A DNA stretch of 64,000 nucleotides from Rhizobium sp. WYJ-E13 (GTDB lineage Bacteria; Pseudomonadota; Alphaproteobacteria; Rhizobiales; Rhizobiaceae): positions 186,001-250,000 of the forward strand of contig NZ_CP076855.1 of assembly GCF_018987265.1 (NCBI RefSeq). Reading direction: 5' to 3'. The notes beneath the pieces are model-generated. The model made no database searches. It was not told where the DNA came from and saw nothing but the letters and a program-made list of their open reading frames with translations. Positions 46,846 to 55,311 of this stretch are shown in pieces (the stretch's first letter is position 1; the number at the start of each line of letters is the position of its first letter). Made by a program: the position numbers and the translations under genes.

Positions 46846-47799
46846 ATGACCAATTCACCGACACTGTCACGCCGCAACTTCTGCCTGTGCTGCCTGGCGT
46901 CCCTGACAACGGCATATGTCTCTCCGCGCCAAGCCTTTGCCGCAGCCAGGAACATCGTCGATTCACTGAAGGAAAGCGCTGGACTTGCAGAGATCACCAC
47001 CTACAAACTTCGCAACAACGTCGCCCTTTTGGAAGGTTCGGGCGGTAACATCGCTGTTTATTGCGGGCGCGATGGAAAGGTCCTGATCGATGCCGGCATC
47101 TCAGCTTCACGGCCAAGACTCTCGCAGGCGCTTGCTGACCTCGGTAGCCAACCCGTTGCCAATCTGATCAACACACATTGGCATTTTGATCACACCGACG
47201 GCAACCAGTGGCTGCACTCTGAAGGCGCGAATATCATCGCTCACGAGAACACGACGCGGCACCTGCGCTCCGCCCAGCGCGTTGACGACTGGGATTTCAA
47301 CTTTCCACCGTCCCCGCAGGGCGCCGTTCCGGCAACCTCGATCAACATGGATACAGTGGTGGAACTGGCCGGCACCCGGATGGCGATCGCCTGCTTCGCG
47401 CCAGCACATACCGACAGCGACGTCTCCGTTCACCTGGAAGATGCCAATGTACTCCACGTTGCCGACGTTTATTGGAACGGGCTCTATCCATTCATCGACT
47501 ATTCCACCGGCGGCAGCATCGACGGTACTATCGCCGCTACCGAAAAGATAATCGCCACCGTTGACGCCGATACGATTATCGTACCCGGCCATGGACACCC
47601 GGTCAGCAATCTCGGCGAGCTCAAACAATACCGCGAGATGCTGGTGACAATCCGCGCGAATGTCGCCTCCTTAAAGGCAAAGGGCCTGTCGGCCGACCAG
47701 GTGGCTGACGCACGACCGACAGCAGCGTTCGACGACAAGTGGGGTAAGGCGATCATCAGTCCCGCGTTCTTTACCAGGCTCGTTTACAAGGGGGTCTGA
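46846..47799 (+). CDS. Exported metallo-beta-lactamase-fold hydrolase
   Basis: The 317-residue product has a twin-arginine signal (SRRNFCLCCLASLTTAYVS). The fold is clear from H111-x-H113-x-D115-H116 (THWHFDHTDGN), a histidine in FAPAHTDSDVSVHL, the aspartate of HVADVYWNG and the histidines of VPGHGHPVS, giving a two-metal site. This MBL subgroup includes Tat-exported lactonase or esterase-like proteins. The 65-bp gap to the chloroperoxidase-like gene, itself with a Tat-like signal, suggests co-transcription. The substrate is unknown; a classic beta-lactamase is unlikely. Confidence 0.88.
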   Translation: MTNSPTLSRRNFCLCCLASLTTAYVSPRQAFAAARNIVDSLKESAGLAEITTYKLRNNVALLEGSGGNIAVYCGRDGKVLIDAGISASRPRLSQALADLGSQPVANLINTHWHFDHTDGNQWLHSEGANIIAHENTTRHLRSAQRVDDWDFNFPPSPQGAVPATSINMDTVVELAGTRMAIACFAPAHTDSDVSVHLEDANVLHVADVYWNGLYPFIDYSTGGSIDGTIAATEKIIATVDADTIIVPGHGHPVSNLGELKQYREMLVTIRANVASLKAKGLSADQVADARPTAAFDDKWGKAIISPAFFTRLVYKGV

Positions 47800-47864
47800 A
47801 CCGGTCGCGATAGCCTGGGCGTGACGTCCGGACCGCAGCCTTCCCGCAACCTCAAGAGGAAAAA

Positions 47865-48842
47865 ATGGCAAACGACCTCTCTCTGTTTCTTTCGCGCCGA
47901 GACATGCTCGTTGGCGCGTCCGCGATGGCGCTCGCCAATGGCATTCCCGTCCTGGCCGGCGCCCAGCTTACCCACGAAACCATCAAAGGAGATCATCGGA
48001 TGACTGAGACTTTCATCAAGACCAAGGACGGCGTGAATATCTTTTTCAAGGACTGGGGTCCGAAAGAGGCCCAGCCGATCGTCTTCCATCACGGGTGGCC
48101 GCTGTCTGCTGACGACTGGGACAACCAGATGCTGTTCTTCCTTTCAAAAGGCTATCGGGTCATCGCGCATGATCGACGTGGTCATGGGCGCTCCGCACAG
48201 GTAAGCGATGGCCATGACATGGACCACTATGCCGCCGATGCATCTGCGGTCTATGAGTATCTCGACATCAAGAACGCCGTTCATATCGGCCACTCGACGG
48301 GCGGCGGCGAGGTTGCACGCTATGTCGCCAAGTTCGGCGAGCCACAAAAGCGGGTCGCCAAAGCTGTTCTCGTCAGCGCCATCCCGCCGTTGATGCTCAA
48401 GACGGCAGCCAACCCCGGCGGCTCGCCGATCGAGGTCTTTGACGGGCTGCGCGCAGGTCTGGCAGCAAACCGAGCGCAGTTTTATCTCGATGTTGCGAGC
48501 GGACCGTTCTTCGGCTTCAATCGCGATGGCGCCAAAGTGTCCCAAGGCCTCATTCAAAACTGGTGGCGACAGGGTATGATCGGCAGCGCCAAGGCCCACT
48601 ACGAGGGTATCAAGGCTTTCTCCGAGACCGATCAAACGGAAGATCTCAAGAAGATCTCAGTTCCAACATTGGTCATGCATGGCAGCGACGATCAGATTGT
48701 TCCGATTGACGATTCGGCGCGTCTTTCCGTCAAGCTTCTGAAGAATGGGACTTTGAAGGTCTACGAGGGCTATCCGCACGGCATGCTTGCGACCCATGCC
48801 GAAACAATCAACCCTGATCTTCTTGCGTTCATAAAGTCGTAA
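47865..48842 (+). CDS. Exported alpha/beta hydrolase (non-haem chloroperoxidase/esterase type)
   Basis: The 325-residue product, with AAGAGGAAAAA before its ATG, has a Tat-like signal ([17 protein letters not shown]). The mature part follows the cofactor-free haloperoxidase/arylesterase family: [25 protein letters not shown], the nucleophile serine in [15 protein letters not shown], the acid in [14 protein letters not shown] and the histidine in [12 protein letters not shown]. Such enzymes are mainly esterases or perhydrolases. The family is usually cytoplasmic, so the export signal is unusual. An in-frame ATG at 48001 would give a signal-less form. Confidence 0.9.
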   Translation: MANDLSLFLSRRDMLVGASAMALANGIPVLAGAQLTHETIKGDHRMTETFIKTKDGVNIFFKDWGPKEAQPIVFHHGWPLSADDWDNQMLFFLSKGYRVIAHDRRGHGRSAQVSDGHDMDHYAADASAVYEYLDIKNAVHIGHSTGGGEVARYVAKFGEPQKRVAKAVLVSAIPPLMLKTAANPGGSPIEVFDGLRAGLAANRAQFYLDVASGPFFGFNRDGAKVSQGLIQNWWRQGMIGSAKAHYEGIKAFSETDQTEDLKKISVPTLVMHGSDDQIVPIDDSARLSVKLLKNGTLKVYEGYPHGMLATHAETINPDLLAFIKS

Positions 48843-49355
48843 CAGGCGCGCACGAGCAACGGGATTGGGGCAATGCTTTCGCCGCTCCAATCTCGCAGTG
48901 GCCCTCTGATCGGAAGGACAGTTGATAGATCCGAACCTCGGGAATGGCAGGGGTTATCCACCGGATAAACACCTGATATCGGAAGGGCTGATCCCAATGC
49001 GGCGACTTTTGCACCGACTTCTCTGGCCCAGGCTTTGGATCAGGTTGTCCGCCAACTGTCAGCACTTCGGGCGCGGTCCTCTGCATGGTGCGATGTCCTG
49101 CACTCTCCAACCGAGCCCACATCCCATACCCGAGCCCGTTTGCAGTCGTTATCCGAAGCAGGTCAGAGGAGATCATCGATCCCCTGCAGGGGATGAAGTG
49201 GGAGCATTCACGCGCACTGACGCGGGTGCAAACGTCGCTCGATGGAGACATTATTCCGTTCTCCGGAACTATGACTAGTCAAACCTACAATTCCCCTGCC
49301 TCGGGTCACCTGCGATCATGTTGACATCGACGTGCGAGACTTCAAGGAGATGGCC
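48843..49355. other. Intergenic gap, no supported gene
   Basis: The 513-bp stretch separates two plus-strand alpha/beta hydrolase genes. No frame here has a ribosome site and a recognisable domain. AAGGAG at 49338-49343 precedes the next gene. Confidence 0.3.
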
Positions 49356-50417
49356 ATGAGCACGCATACGCAACTGAAGAAGAAGGCCCGGCGCATGAAG
49401 GCGAAACCGCTCGTGGCTGCTGCCCTCTCAATGCCCCCTGGCACTGCCGGGGGTAAGAGTGCGCTCTCAACTGGCAACGAAAATTCCCCCGCTGAGCTTT
49501 CGTTGCGCTTGTCGTCCAAGCAAGCCTGGGCGCCGGTCGCCTATCGCAGCATCGTCATTGATGGCGTCAAGATTGCCTACCGTGAAGCCGGCGACGCCAA
49601 CAAGCCTACGCTGCTTCTGCTGCACGGCGTACCAAGTTCATCGCGTATGTATGACGGGCTCATGCGGATGTTGGGCGAAACCTATCATTTGGTGGCGCTC
49701 GACTATCCCGGCTTCGGTAACAGCGACGCTCCTTACTCGTTTCGTTATGCCTATACGTTCGATCATCTTGCGGAAACGACCGGGATGTTCACGGATGCAC
49801 TGGGGCTTCGAAACTATGTATTGTTCATGCAGGATTATGGCGCACCGGTCGGAATGCGGCTTGCGGCCGCGCGCGCTTTGGCAGTTAAGGGAATGATTTT
49901 TCAGAATGGTAATGTCTATGAAGAAGGCCTTGCCCCAATGTGGGACAAGCGCAAGGCCTTCTGGAGGGATCGATCCGCCCATGAGGCAACGGTGCGTTCC
50001 ACCCACCTGTCGCTTGAGGCTACACGGGCGCGTCACCTCGGCAGCGATCCCAATGTCGAGGCCTATAACCCTGACCTCTGGATGGACGAGTTCGCCTATC
50101 TTAACCGACCCGGTCAAGGTGAGATCCAGGCTGACCTGATCTATGACTACCAGACCAACATCGCCGCCTACCCAGCTTGGCAGGAGTGGCTGCGTGAGAA
50201 CCAACTGCCAACGCTGGTGGTTTGGGGACGCTACGACTTGGCCTTTACCGTTGATGGCGCAAAAGCCTTCCGGAAGGATCTTCCCCAAGCGACAATTGAA
50301 ATCCTTGACGGCGGGCATTTCGTCATGGATACGCAGCTGGATGAGGTGGCAGCTCTGACGGCAGGTTTCATGCACGAGCACAGGTCAGATTTTGAACGCA
50401 GTTCGAGCAAGAATTGA
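49356..50417 (+). CDS. Alpha/beta hydrolase, paralogue of the 45361 gene
   Basis: This encodes 353 residues from an ATG at 49356, with AAGGAG 6-7 nt upstream. It has the epoxide-hydrolase/dehalogenase-like layout of the gene at 45361: LLHGVPSSSRMYDGLM, LDYPGFGNSDAPYSF, the elbow FMQDYGAPVGMRLAA with aspartate nucleophile, FQNGNVYEEGLAPMW, VVWGRYDLAFT and ILDGGHFVMDTQLDEV. The two share [18 protein letters not shown] and QNGNxYEEGL, so they are paralogues. This copy has a ~50-residue basic N-terminal extension (KKKARRMKAKPLVAAAL) instead of a normal signal peptide. The substrate is unknown. Confidence 0.88.
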   Translation: MSTHTQLKKKARRMKAKPLVAAALSMPPGTAGGKSALSTGNENSPAELSLRLSSKQAWAPVAYRSIVIDGVKIAYREAGDANKPTLLLLHGVPSSSRMYDGLMRMLGETYHLVALDYPGFGNSDAPYSFRYAYTFDHLAETTGMFTDALGLRNYVLFMQDYGAPVGMRLAAARALAVKGMIFQNGNVYEEGLAPMWDKRKAFWRDRSAHEATVRSTHLSLEATRARHLGSDPNVEAYNPDLWMDEFAYLNRPGQGEIQADLIYDYQTNIAAYPAWQEWLRENQLPTLVVWGRYDLAFTVDGAKAFRKDLPQATIEILDGGHFVMDTQLDEVAALTAGFMHEHRSDFERSSSKN

Positions 50418-50790
50418 AGTTCGGCGACGAACGGCTCCCTCAGTCAACAAAAGACCGATCGGAGGATCTCGGATGCGCCAATGCCAGTCTGGATTCTGGT
50501 GAGGCAGCACATCAATCTCAGGACGGCCCGACGCCTGCAAGCGCGCGTGGTCAGAACACGTGCTCCTTTTTCCAAACGGAACACCATTGCCGTCGTTCCC
50601 CGGGGTCCACATGACCTCTCGGGGGAGGTTGTTCCAACGAAGGCAGATGTGCGTTGCGTCTTTTGCGCATTAACGGGGGGACTTGCCGGGCGTGTGGCAA
50701 GCCCGGCTGGTCGAACATCGTTGTCGAGAACCGGCCGATCTCTGACCACCGCCTTGTTGGTATCATCCGCCTTAGCGCTAAGAATTGGAC

Positions 50791-50827
50791 TTGTACCGAT
50801 CAGTTTAATGCATACATATCGGTACAA
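50791..50827. promoter_or_regulatory. Perfect 10-bp dyad, candidate operator
   Basis: TTGTACCGAT (50791-50800) and ATCGGTACAA (50818-50827) are exact inverse complements 17 bp apart. The left arm extends into TGTACCG-NN-CAGTTTA, a string also present at the TetR operator candidate (32122-32142). Two half-sites of a TetR-type regulator, or a hairpin, would fit. Confidence 0.5.
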
Positions 50828-50867
50828 TCCGACACAGATGTTGGATTGCCCAATGATTTCGCTGTTT

Positions 50868-50879
50868 TTCAATTGTAGT
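50868..50879 (+). promoter_or_regulatory. vir-box-like VirG binding site
   Basis: TTCAATTGTAGT matches 11 of 12 positions of the VirG vir-box consensus TNCAATTGNAAY (one A is G). It lies 167 bp upstream of the virG-like GTG, so autoregulation is possible. Similar partial matches occur elsewhere, so the match alone is weak. Confidence 0.4.
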
Positions 50880-51045
50880 CATTTTTTTCAACGCAACCCG
50901 CGCAAGAAAGACTTGGCTCCCCTATACGGAAAGCCCATGCCCAACTGAGAATCATCCTGCGGCAGCGAAGGTAGTTGGAGTTGATGCCTCGGTTGAAGGA
51001 TCGGATCCTTCGCCAACACACGAATATTTGTCCGGAGTACCAGTC

Positions 51046-51771
51046 GTGAAACATATTCTTGTCGTCGATGATGACAGTAAGCTTCGCAACCTGCTCATCG
51101 ATTATCTGTCTCAACATGCATTCCGTGTGAGCGGAGTGAAAGACAACTATCAGCTCCAACAGGTGCTGCAGACCGACCCTGTCGATCTGTTTATCGTCGA
51201 TCTCAATCTTGGTCACGAAGATGGGTTGGAAATCGTCCGCACCTTGTCTGGAAAGTCCGACGCACCGATCATTATCATCAGCGGCGACCGCCAGGAAGAA
51301 ACCGATAAGGTCGTTGGACTTGAACTGGGAGCCTGCGACTACGTCACCAAGCCCTTCGGATTGCGCGAGTTCCTTGCCAGGGTACGTGCCGCCCTGCGCA
51401 CACGTCCCGCCACGGTCGATCGCAAGGACCGCAAGATTTACACCTTCGCTGGATGGACGCTGAGCGTCAAGAAACGGCAGTTGCTTAACGAAAACGAGGC
51501 GGAGGTCAGGCTCACGGCCGGGGAGTTCAATCTGTTGGTTGCTTTCTTGAAATCGCCCCGCGAGGTGCTTTCGCGCGAGCAGTTGTTGGCTGCCAGCAGG
51601 GTGCATGACGAAGAAATCTTCGACCGTAGCATCGACGTGCTGATCCTGCGCCTCAGACGCAAGCTTGAGGCCGATCCGTCGAACCCAGTCCTTATCCGCA
51701 CCGAGCGCGGTGTGGGCTACATGTTCGACGCGCAAGTGACCGTTGAGGACAAGGGGCGGGCGAGGCCATGA
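51046..51771 (+). CDS. VirG-like OmpR-family response regulator
   Basis: This encodes 241 residues from a GTG at 51046 (GGAG 9 nt upstream). The receiver has VVDDD (residues 6-10), phospho-acceptor D52 in FIVDLNLGHEDGLEIV, IISGDRQEETDKVV and the KPF lysine motif. The winged helix follows with RLTAGEFNLLVAFLKSPREVLSREQLL, DEEIFDRSIDVLILRLRRKLE and the terminal RGVGYMF. These blocks match Agrobacterium VirG, including D52. VirG activates genes with vir boxes when phosphorylated by VirA. Its stop overlaps the cytochrome peroxidase ATG (ATGA), and a VirA-like kinase follows. Confidence 0.92.
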   Translation: MKHILVVDDDSKLRNLLIDYLSQHAFRVSGVKDNYQLQQVLQTDPVDLFIVDLNLGHEDGLEIVRTLSGKSDAPIIIISGDRQEETDKVVGLELGACDYVTKPFGLREFLARVRAALRTRPATVDRKDRKIYTFAGWTLSVKKRQLLNENEAEVRLTAGEFNLLVAFLKSPREVLSREQLLAASRVHDEEIFDRSIDVLILRLRRKLEADPSNPVLIRTERGVGYMFDAQVTVEDKGRARP

Positions 51772-52808
51772 GAGGCAGCCAGCTCTCCCACCTGCCAAAG
51801 GCGTCCTTTCCTCGCCGCCCAATCCTCGTCATGATTGCCTTCCTGGTGCCGCTTTCTTTTGGCGCCATGAAGGCCGGCGGCAGGGATGCCAACCCGCGCG
51901 AGCCCTTGGCGCCGCTGCAGGCGCCCGGTCCACTCGATCCGTCAAGGGTGGCTCTGGGTGAAGCGCTGTTTTCCGATCCTATCCTGTCCGGCAAGAACCA
52001 GCTGTCGTGCGCCAGCTGCCACGACCTTGGTGCGGGCGGTACGATCAACCGCGCGCGCACGATCGGCTACATGGGACGCGTGCATCGCTTCAATGCGCCG
52101 ACGGTGTTCAACGTCGGCAACAATTACCGGCTCGGCTGGCGCGGAGATTTCACCTCGCTTGAGGCGCAAAACGAAAAGGTGCTGCTCGATGAAAACCTGA
52201 TGGCGGCAACGTGGCCAACGCTGCTGCAGCGGCTACGCGACAACAACAGATACGCAATGCAGTTCGAGCGCGCCTACGGTGGGGTTCCCACGCGCGCGGC
52301 CCTTCTCGACGCTCTGGCCACATTCCAGCGGTCCTTGAGTACGCCCAATTCCGCCTTCGACCGCTACCTGGAGGGCAACAAGGCGGCGATGAATACTCAG
52401 GAGTTGGAGGGATACCGGATCTTCAAGGATTATGGTTGCGCCTCTTGTCACCAGGGTTCGAATATCGGCGGCAACATGTTCCAGAAGTTCGGGATCTTCT
52501 CCTCGGGATCGGCTGGCGACCGCGGAAGCGATAATGACGGTGACCTCGGACGGTTCACTCTGACGGGCCAAAAGCAGGATATCGGCGTCTTCAGAGTGCC
52601 GAGCCTGCGCAACGTGGCGGTGACAGCGCCCTACTTCCATGATGGCAGAATAGGCACGCTGCGGGATGCCGTATCACTGATGGCGCGCAGCCAACTCGGC
52701 AGAACCCTGACTGCCGAGGAAGTTGACGCCCTTGTGGCGTTCCTCAAAACACTGACGGGCGAATATCATGGACGAACGCTCAAAGCGGCCGCGACAATCC
52801 GCCATTGA
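51768..52808 (+). CDS. Di-haem cytochrome c peroxidase (MauG/CcpA family)
   Basis: The 346-residue product has a signal anchor (PRRPILVMIAFLVPLSFGAM). Two c-type haem sites are present: CASCH in LSCASCHDLGAGG and in YGCASCHQGSN, with the family segments GTINRARTIGYMGRVHRFNAPTVFN and GVFRVPSLRNVAVTAPYFHDG. Members reduce hydrogen peroxide with electrons from cytochromes in the periplasm or oxidise a protein cofactor (MauG). It overlaps both neighbours: the upstream virG-like stop (ATGA) and, by 41 bp, the start of the virA-like gene. That coupling ties its level to the two-component pair, suggesting a redox or phenolic link. Confidence 0.93.
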   Translation: MRGSQLSHLPKASFPRRPILVMIAFLVPLSFGAMKAGGRDANPREPLAPLQAPGPLDPSRVALGEALFSDPILSGKNQLSCASCHDLGAGGTINRARTIGYMGRVHRFNAPTVFNVGNNYRLGWRGDFTSLEAQNEKVLLDENLMAATWPTLLQRLRDNNRYAMQFERAYGGVPTRAALLDALATFQRSLSTPNSAFDRYLEGNKAAMNTQELEGYRIFKDYGCASCHQGSNIGGNMFQKFGIFSSGSAGDRGSDNDGDLGRFTLTGQKQDIGVFRVPSLRNVAVTAPYFHDGRIGTLRDAVSLMARSQLGRTLTAEEVDALVAFLKTLTGEYHGRTLKAAATIRH

Positions 52809-55311
52809 GCTGTGGCGAATCCTGTTGCTTTTGGCGACCGCCTTTTCGCTCGCGGCCCTCGCGATCGGGCGGGTTCCATCTCGCGAAAATCACGAAGCGA
52901 TCCTGACGAACCTTCGCGCCATCGATATCAATCATGCATCGTTGCAGCGCGACGTGCTTCAGGCCCGCGCCGGCCTGCTCAGGAACTACGATCCGCTCGT
53001 CAAGTCCATCGTCGACCTACACAGGACGATTGATGATTTGAGGCCGCTGTTTGTCGACAGCGGCGTAGAAACCTCCTCTGCGCTCGATGCGGAATTGTCG
53101 ACGCTCGCCGCGTCGGTCGACATGGACGAACAACTGGTTGAAAGGTTTAAGACCGAAAATGCCCTGTTGCAGAATTCGCTCTCGCTTGCCAACCAGATGC
53201 TGAGCGATCTTAATGAAAGTAATGACCCGGTCGTCGTACAGAGTCTGGCCTCGTCGGGCGATCTCGGGAACCTGATGATGCGATTTTCGGCCGAGCCGGA
53301 ACCGCAGATTGCAGCCCTGATCCGCAGTAAGCTTGCATCCCTGGTGCGCGCCGACGCGACGCGGGATCCGGACGTTTCGACCTTCGTGGCGCATGCCTCG
53401 TTGATCCTGACGATGCTGCCGTCGGTCGACGCAACGATTGAATCGATCCAGGCCTCCAGGACCTCTTCGGAAGCTCAGTTGCTGCAAACGAAATATCTTG
53501 ATGCCTATGGCATCATCAGCAATCGCTCGGCATGGAGCCGAATGTTCCTTGCCTCCCTTTCGGTCATTCTTTGCCTTTATATTGCCGTGCTGATTTACCG
53601 GCTGCGCGCGCAGACGTTCCGGTTAACCCAGCAACTGGATTTCGAAAATCTCGCTGCCGCCATAAAGAAGCGCTTTGCCGACGACAACGCCTCAGCCCAT
53701 TCCACCATGGTTGATGTCCTCGCCATGGTGGCGCGCTTCTTCGATGCAAGCCAATTCGCCTTCGCTGTTCTCGACATGGAAACCAAGGAGGTCCAGGAGC
53801 AATACGGTCAGTCCGACGAGGCGACGATTTCCCTGCTCATCGACCGCTTCTTCGAGACCCAGTCCAGCGTCTCCTTTGGCGAAAGCGGGCAATGGGAGCG
53901 TTTTTATCGCAATCTCCAGCAAAGCGAGATCCAGGCCTTTCCGGAAAGCGCGCTGAGTGCGGGGTCGGTTGCCGCCGCGCGTATCGATACCAATCATGCT
54001 GGTCTTATTCTGCTGGAACACGCGCAGGCGCGCATCAAGCCCAGCAACGACGAGGTGCGTCTACTCGCAAACACCATCGATGTAATCACCCAGGGTCTCA
54101 GGGCACAGCAGGAGCAGAAGGAAAAGGAAGCCTTGGAGGCTCGTCTCGAGCACGCACAGCGGCTGGAGGCGGTCGGGACCCTCGCAGGAGGTATTGCGCA
54201 CGAATTCAACAACACGCTCGGAGCCATCATGGGCTATGGCGAACTTGCGCTCCAGCAGAGCCGCAATCCCAGCCGGACGCGCCAGTATGTACGCGAGATC
54301 CTATCGAGTGGACAGAGAGCCAAACATGTCATTGATCAGATCCTGACGCTCAGCCGTAAGCGCGAGCGTATCAGCAGGCCTTTTGATGTCCGAGAGGCCA
54401 TTGACGACATTCTCCCACTCGTTCGCCTCTCCGTTCCCGGCGATATCGGCGTGTCTGCGACAATCGTTGACGGGCTGCCGGCGGTTTTCGGCAATCCGAT
54501 CGAGCTGCAGCAGGTGATCATGAATTTATCCATGAATGCCGCACAGGCCTCCAGGAAAAGCGACCCCGTTGAGATCACCGTTGATCGGGTTGAAACGGCA
54601 GAAGAGCTCGTTCTTTCTCACGGCGAACTTCCTCCCGGTCGATATGTGCGGGTCAGCGTCGTCGACAGCGGATCGGGCATTGCGCCCAACGTCTTGCCAC
54701 ACATCTTCGAGCCCTTCTTCACCACCCGCGCGAAGGTGGGAGGCACCGGTCTCGGACTTGCCGCCGTCCATGGTTATGTCACGGGAATGAGCGGAATGAT
54801 CGACGTGGAGAGCGAGCCGGGTCGCGGTACAAGCTTCAGGGTATACCTGCCGACCACTTGCTATGCTCCGGTGCCGCTCGCGGAATTTTTCAACGAGCGC
54901 AGCGTGCCAATCGGTCACGGACAACTCGTGGTTATTGGTCAACAGGATGCGAAGCTGCGCCCGATGTACGAGGAAAAGATTGCCGCCCTGGGTTATGAGC
55001 CGGTCGGCGTTTCCGATCTTGTCGCACTTGAAAAATGGCTGGACGGCAACGGCAGATCACCGGATCTGCTGGTGCTCGATCTAGACCTGTGGCCCACGTC
55101 GCCCGATCTCCACGCCATCGCCGACAAGTTCCGGCCGCTTAATATCCTGTTCCTGACAAACCCCACGCGGGACCTGATTGACGCCCGTGCCTTCCAAGAC
55201 TTGTCGCTCCTGCGCCTGCCGGTAAGCTCCAACAACCTTGCGATCGGTCTGTCGAAAGCCATGGCCAACGTGTCGATCGCGGCTCGCAAAGCGCGGACCG
55301 CTAGCCTGTAG
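52768..55311 (+). CDS. VirA-like hybrid sensor histidine kinase
   Basis: The 847-residue product is close in length to VirA (~829). An N-terminal membrane helix (IELWRILLLLATAFSLAALAIG) and a second near residues 255-275 (MFLASLSVILCLYIAVLIY) bracket a helical periplasmic DAHL-like domain. A cytoplasmic linker (GAF-like) is followed by the H-box AVGTLAGGIAHEFNNTLGAIMG with H478, which closely matches VirA, then the ATPase boxes DSGSGIAPNVLPHIFEPFFTTRA and GGTGLGLAAVHGYV. A C-terminal receiver has LVLDLDLWP with D771/D773 as acceptor candidates. VirA senses plant phenolics with sugars; the signal here is unknown. The last 11 bp overlap the convergent MFS gene. Confidence 0.93.
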   Translation: MDERSKRPRQSAIELWRILLLLATAFSLAALAIGRVPSRENHEAILTNLRAIDINHASLQRDVLQARAGLLRNYDPLVKSIVDLHRTIDDLRPLFVDSGVETSSALDAELSTLAASVDMDEQLVERFKTENALLQNSLSLANQMLSDLNESNDPVVVQSLASSGDLGNLMMRFSAEPEPQIAALIRSKLASLVRADATRDPDVSTFVAHASLILTMLPSVDATIESIQASRTSSEAQLLQTKYLDAYGIISNRSAWSRMFLASLSVILCLYIAVLIYRLRAQTFRLTQQLDFENLAAAIKKRFADDNASAHSTMVDVLAMVARFFDASQFAFAVLDMETKEVQEQYGQSDEATISLLIDRFFETQSSVSFGESGQWERFYRNLQQSEIQAFPESALSAGSVAAARIDTNHAGLILLEHAQARIKPSNDEVRLLANTIDVITQGLRAQQEQKEKEALEARLEHAQRLEAVGTLAGGIAHEFNNTLGAIMGYGELALQQSRNPSRTRQYVREILSSGQRAKHVIDQILTLSRKRERISRPFDVREAIDDILPLVRLSVPGDIGVSATIVDGLPAVFGNPIELQQVIMNLSMNAAQASRKSDPVEITVDRVETAEELVLSHGELPPGRYVRVSVVDSGSGIAPNVLPHIFEPFFTTRAKVGGTGLGLAAVHGYVTGMSGMIDVESEPGRGTSFRVYLPTTCYAPVPLAEFFNERSVPIGHGQLVVIGQQDAKLRPMYEEKIAALGYEPVGVSDLVALEKWLDGNGRSPDLLVLDLDLWPTSPDLHAIADKFRPLNILFLTNPTRDLIDARAFQDLSLLRLPVSSNNLAIGLSKAMANVSIAARKARTASL

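Larger units (their letters stand above)
50418..51045. promoter_or_regulatory. Upstream control region of the VirG-like operon
   Basis: This 628-bp non-coding region precedes the virG-like gene. It holds a GC hairpin (GCCGGGC/GCCCGGC, 50686-50708), the dyad at 50791-50827 and a vir-box-like site at 50868-50879, the last two within 260 bp of the GTG start. Confidence 0.45.
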
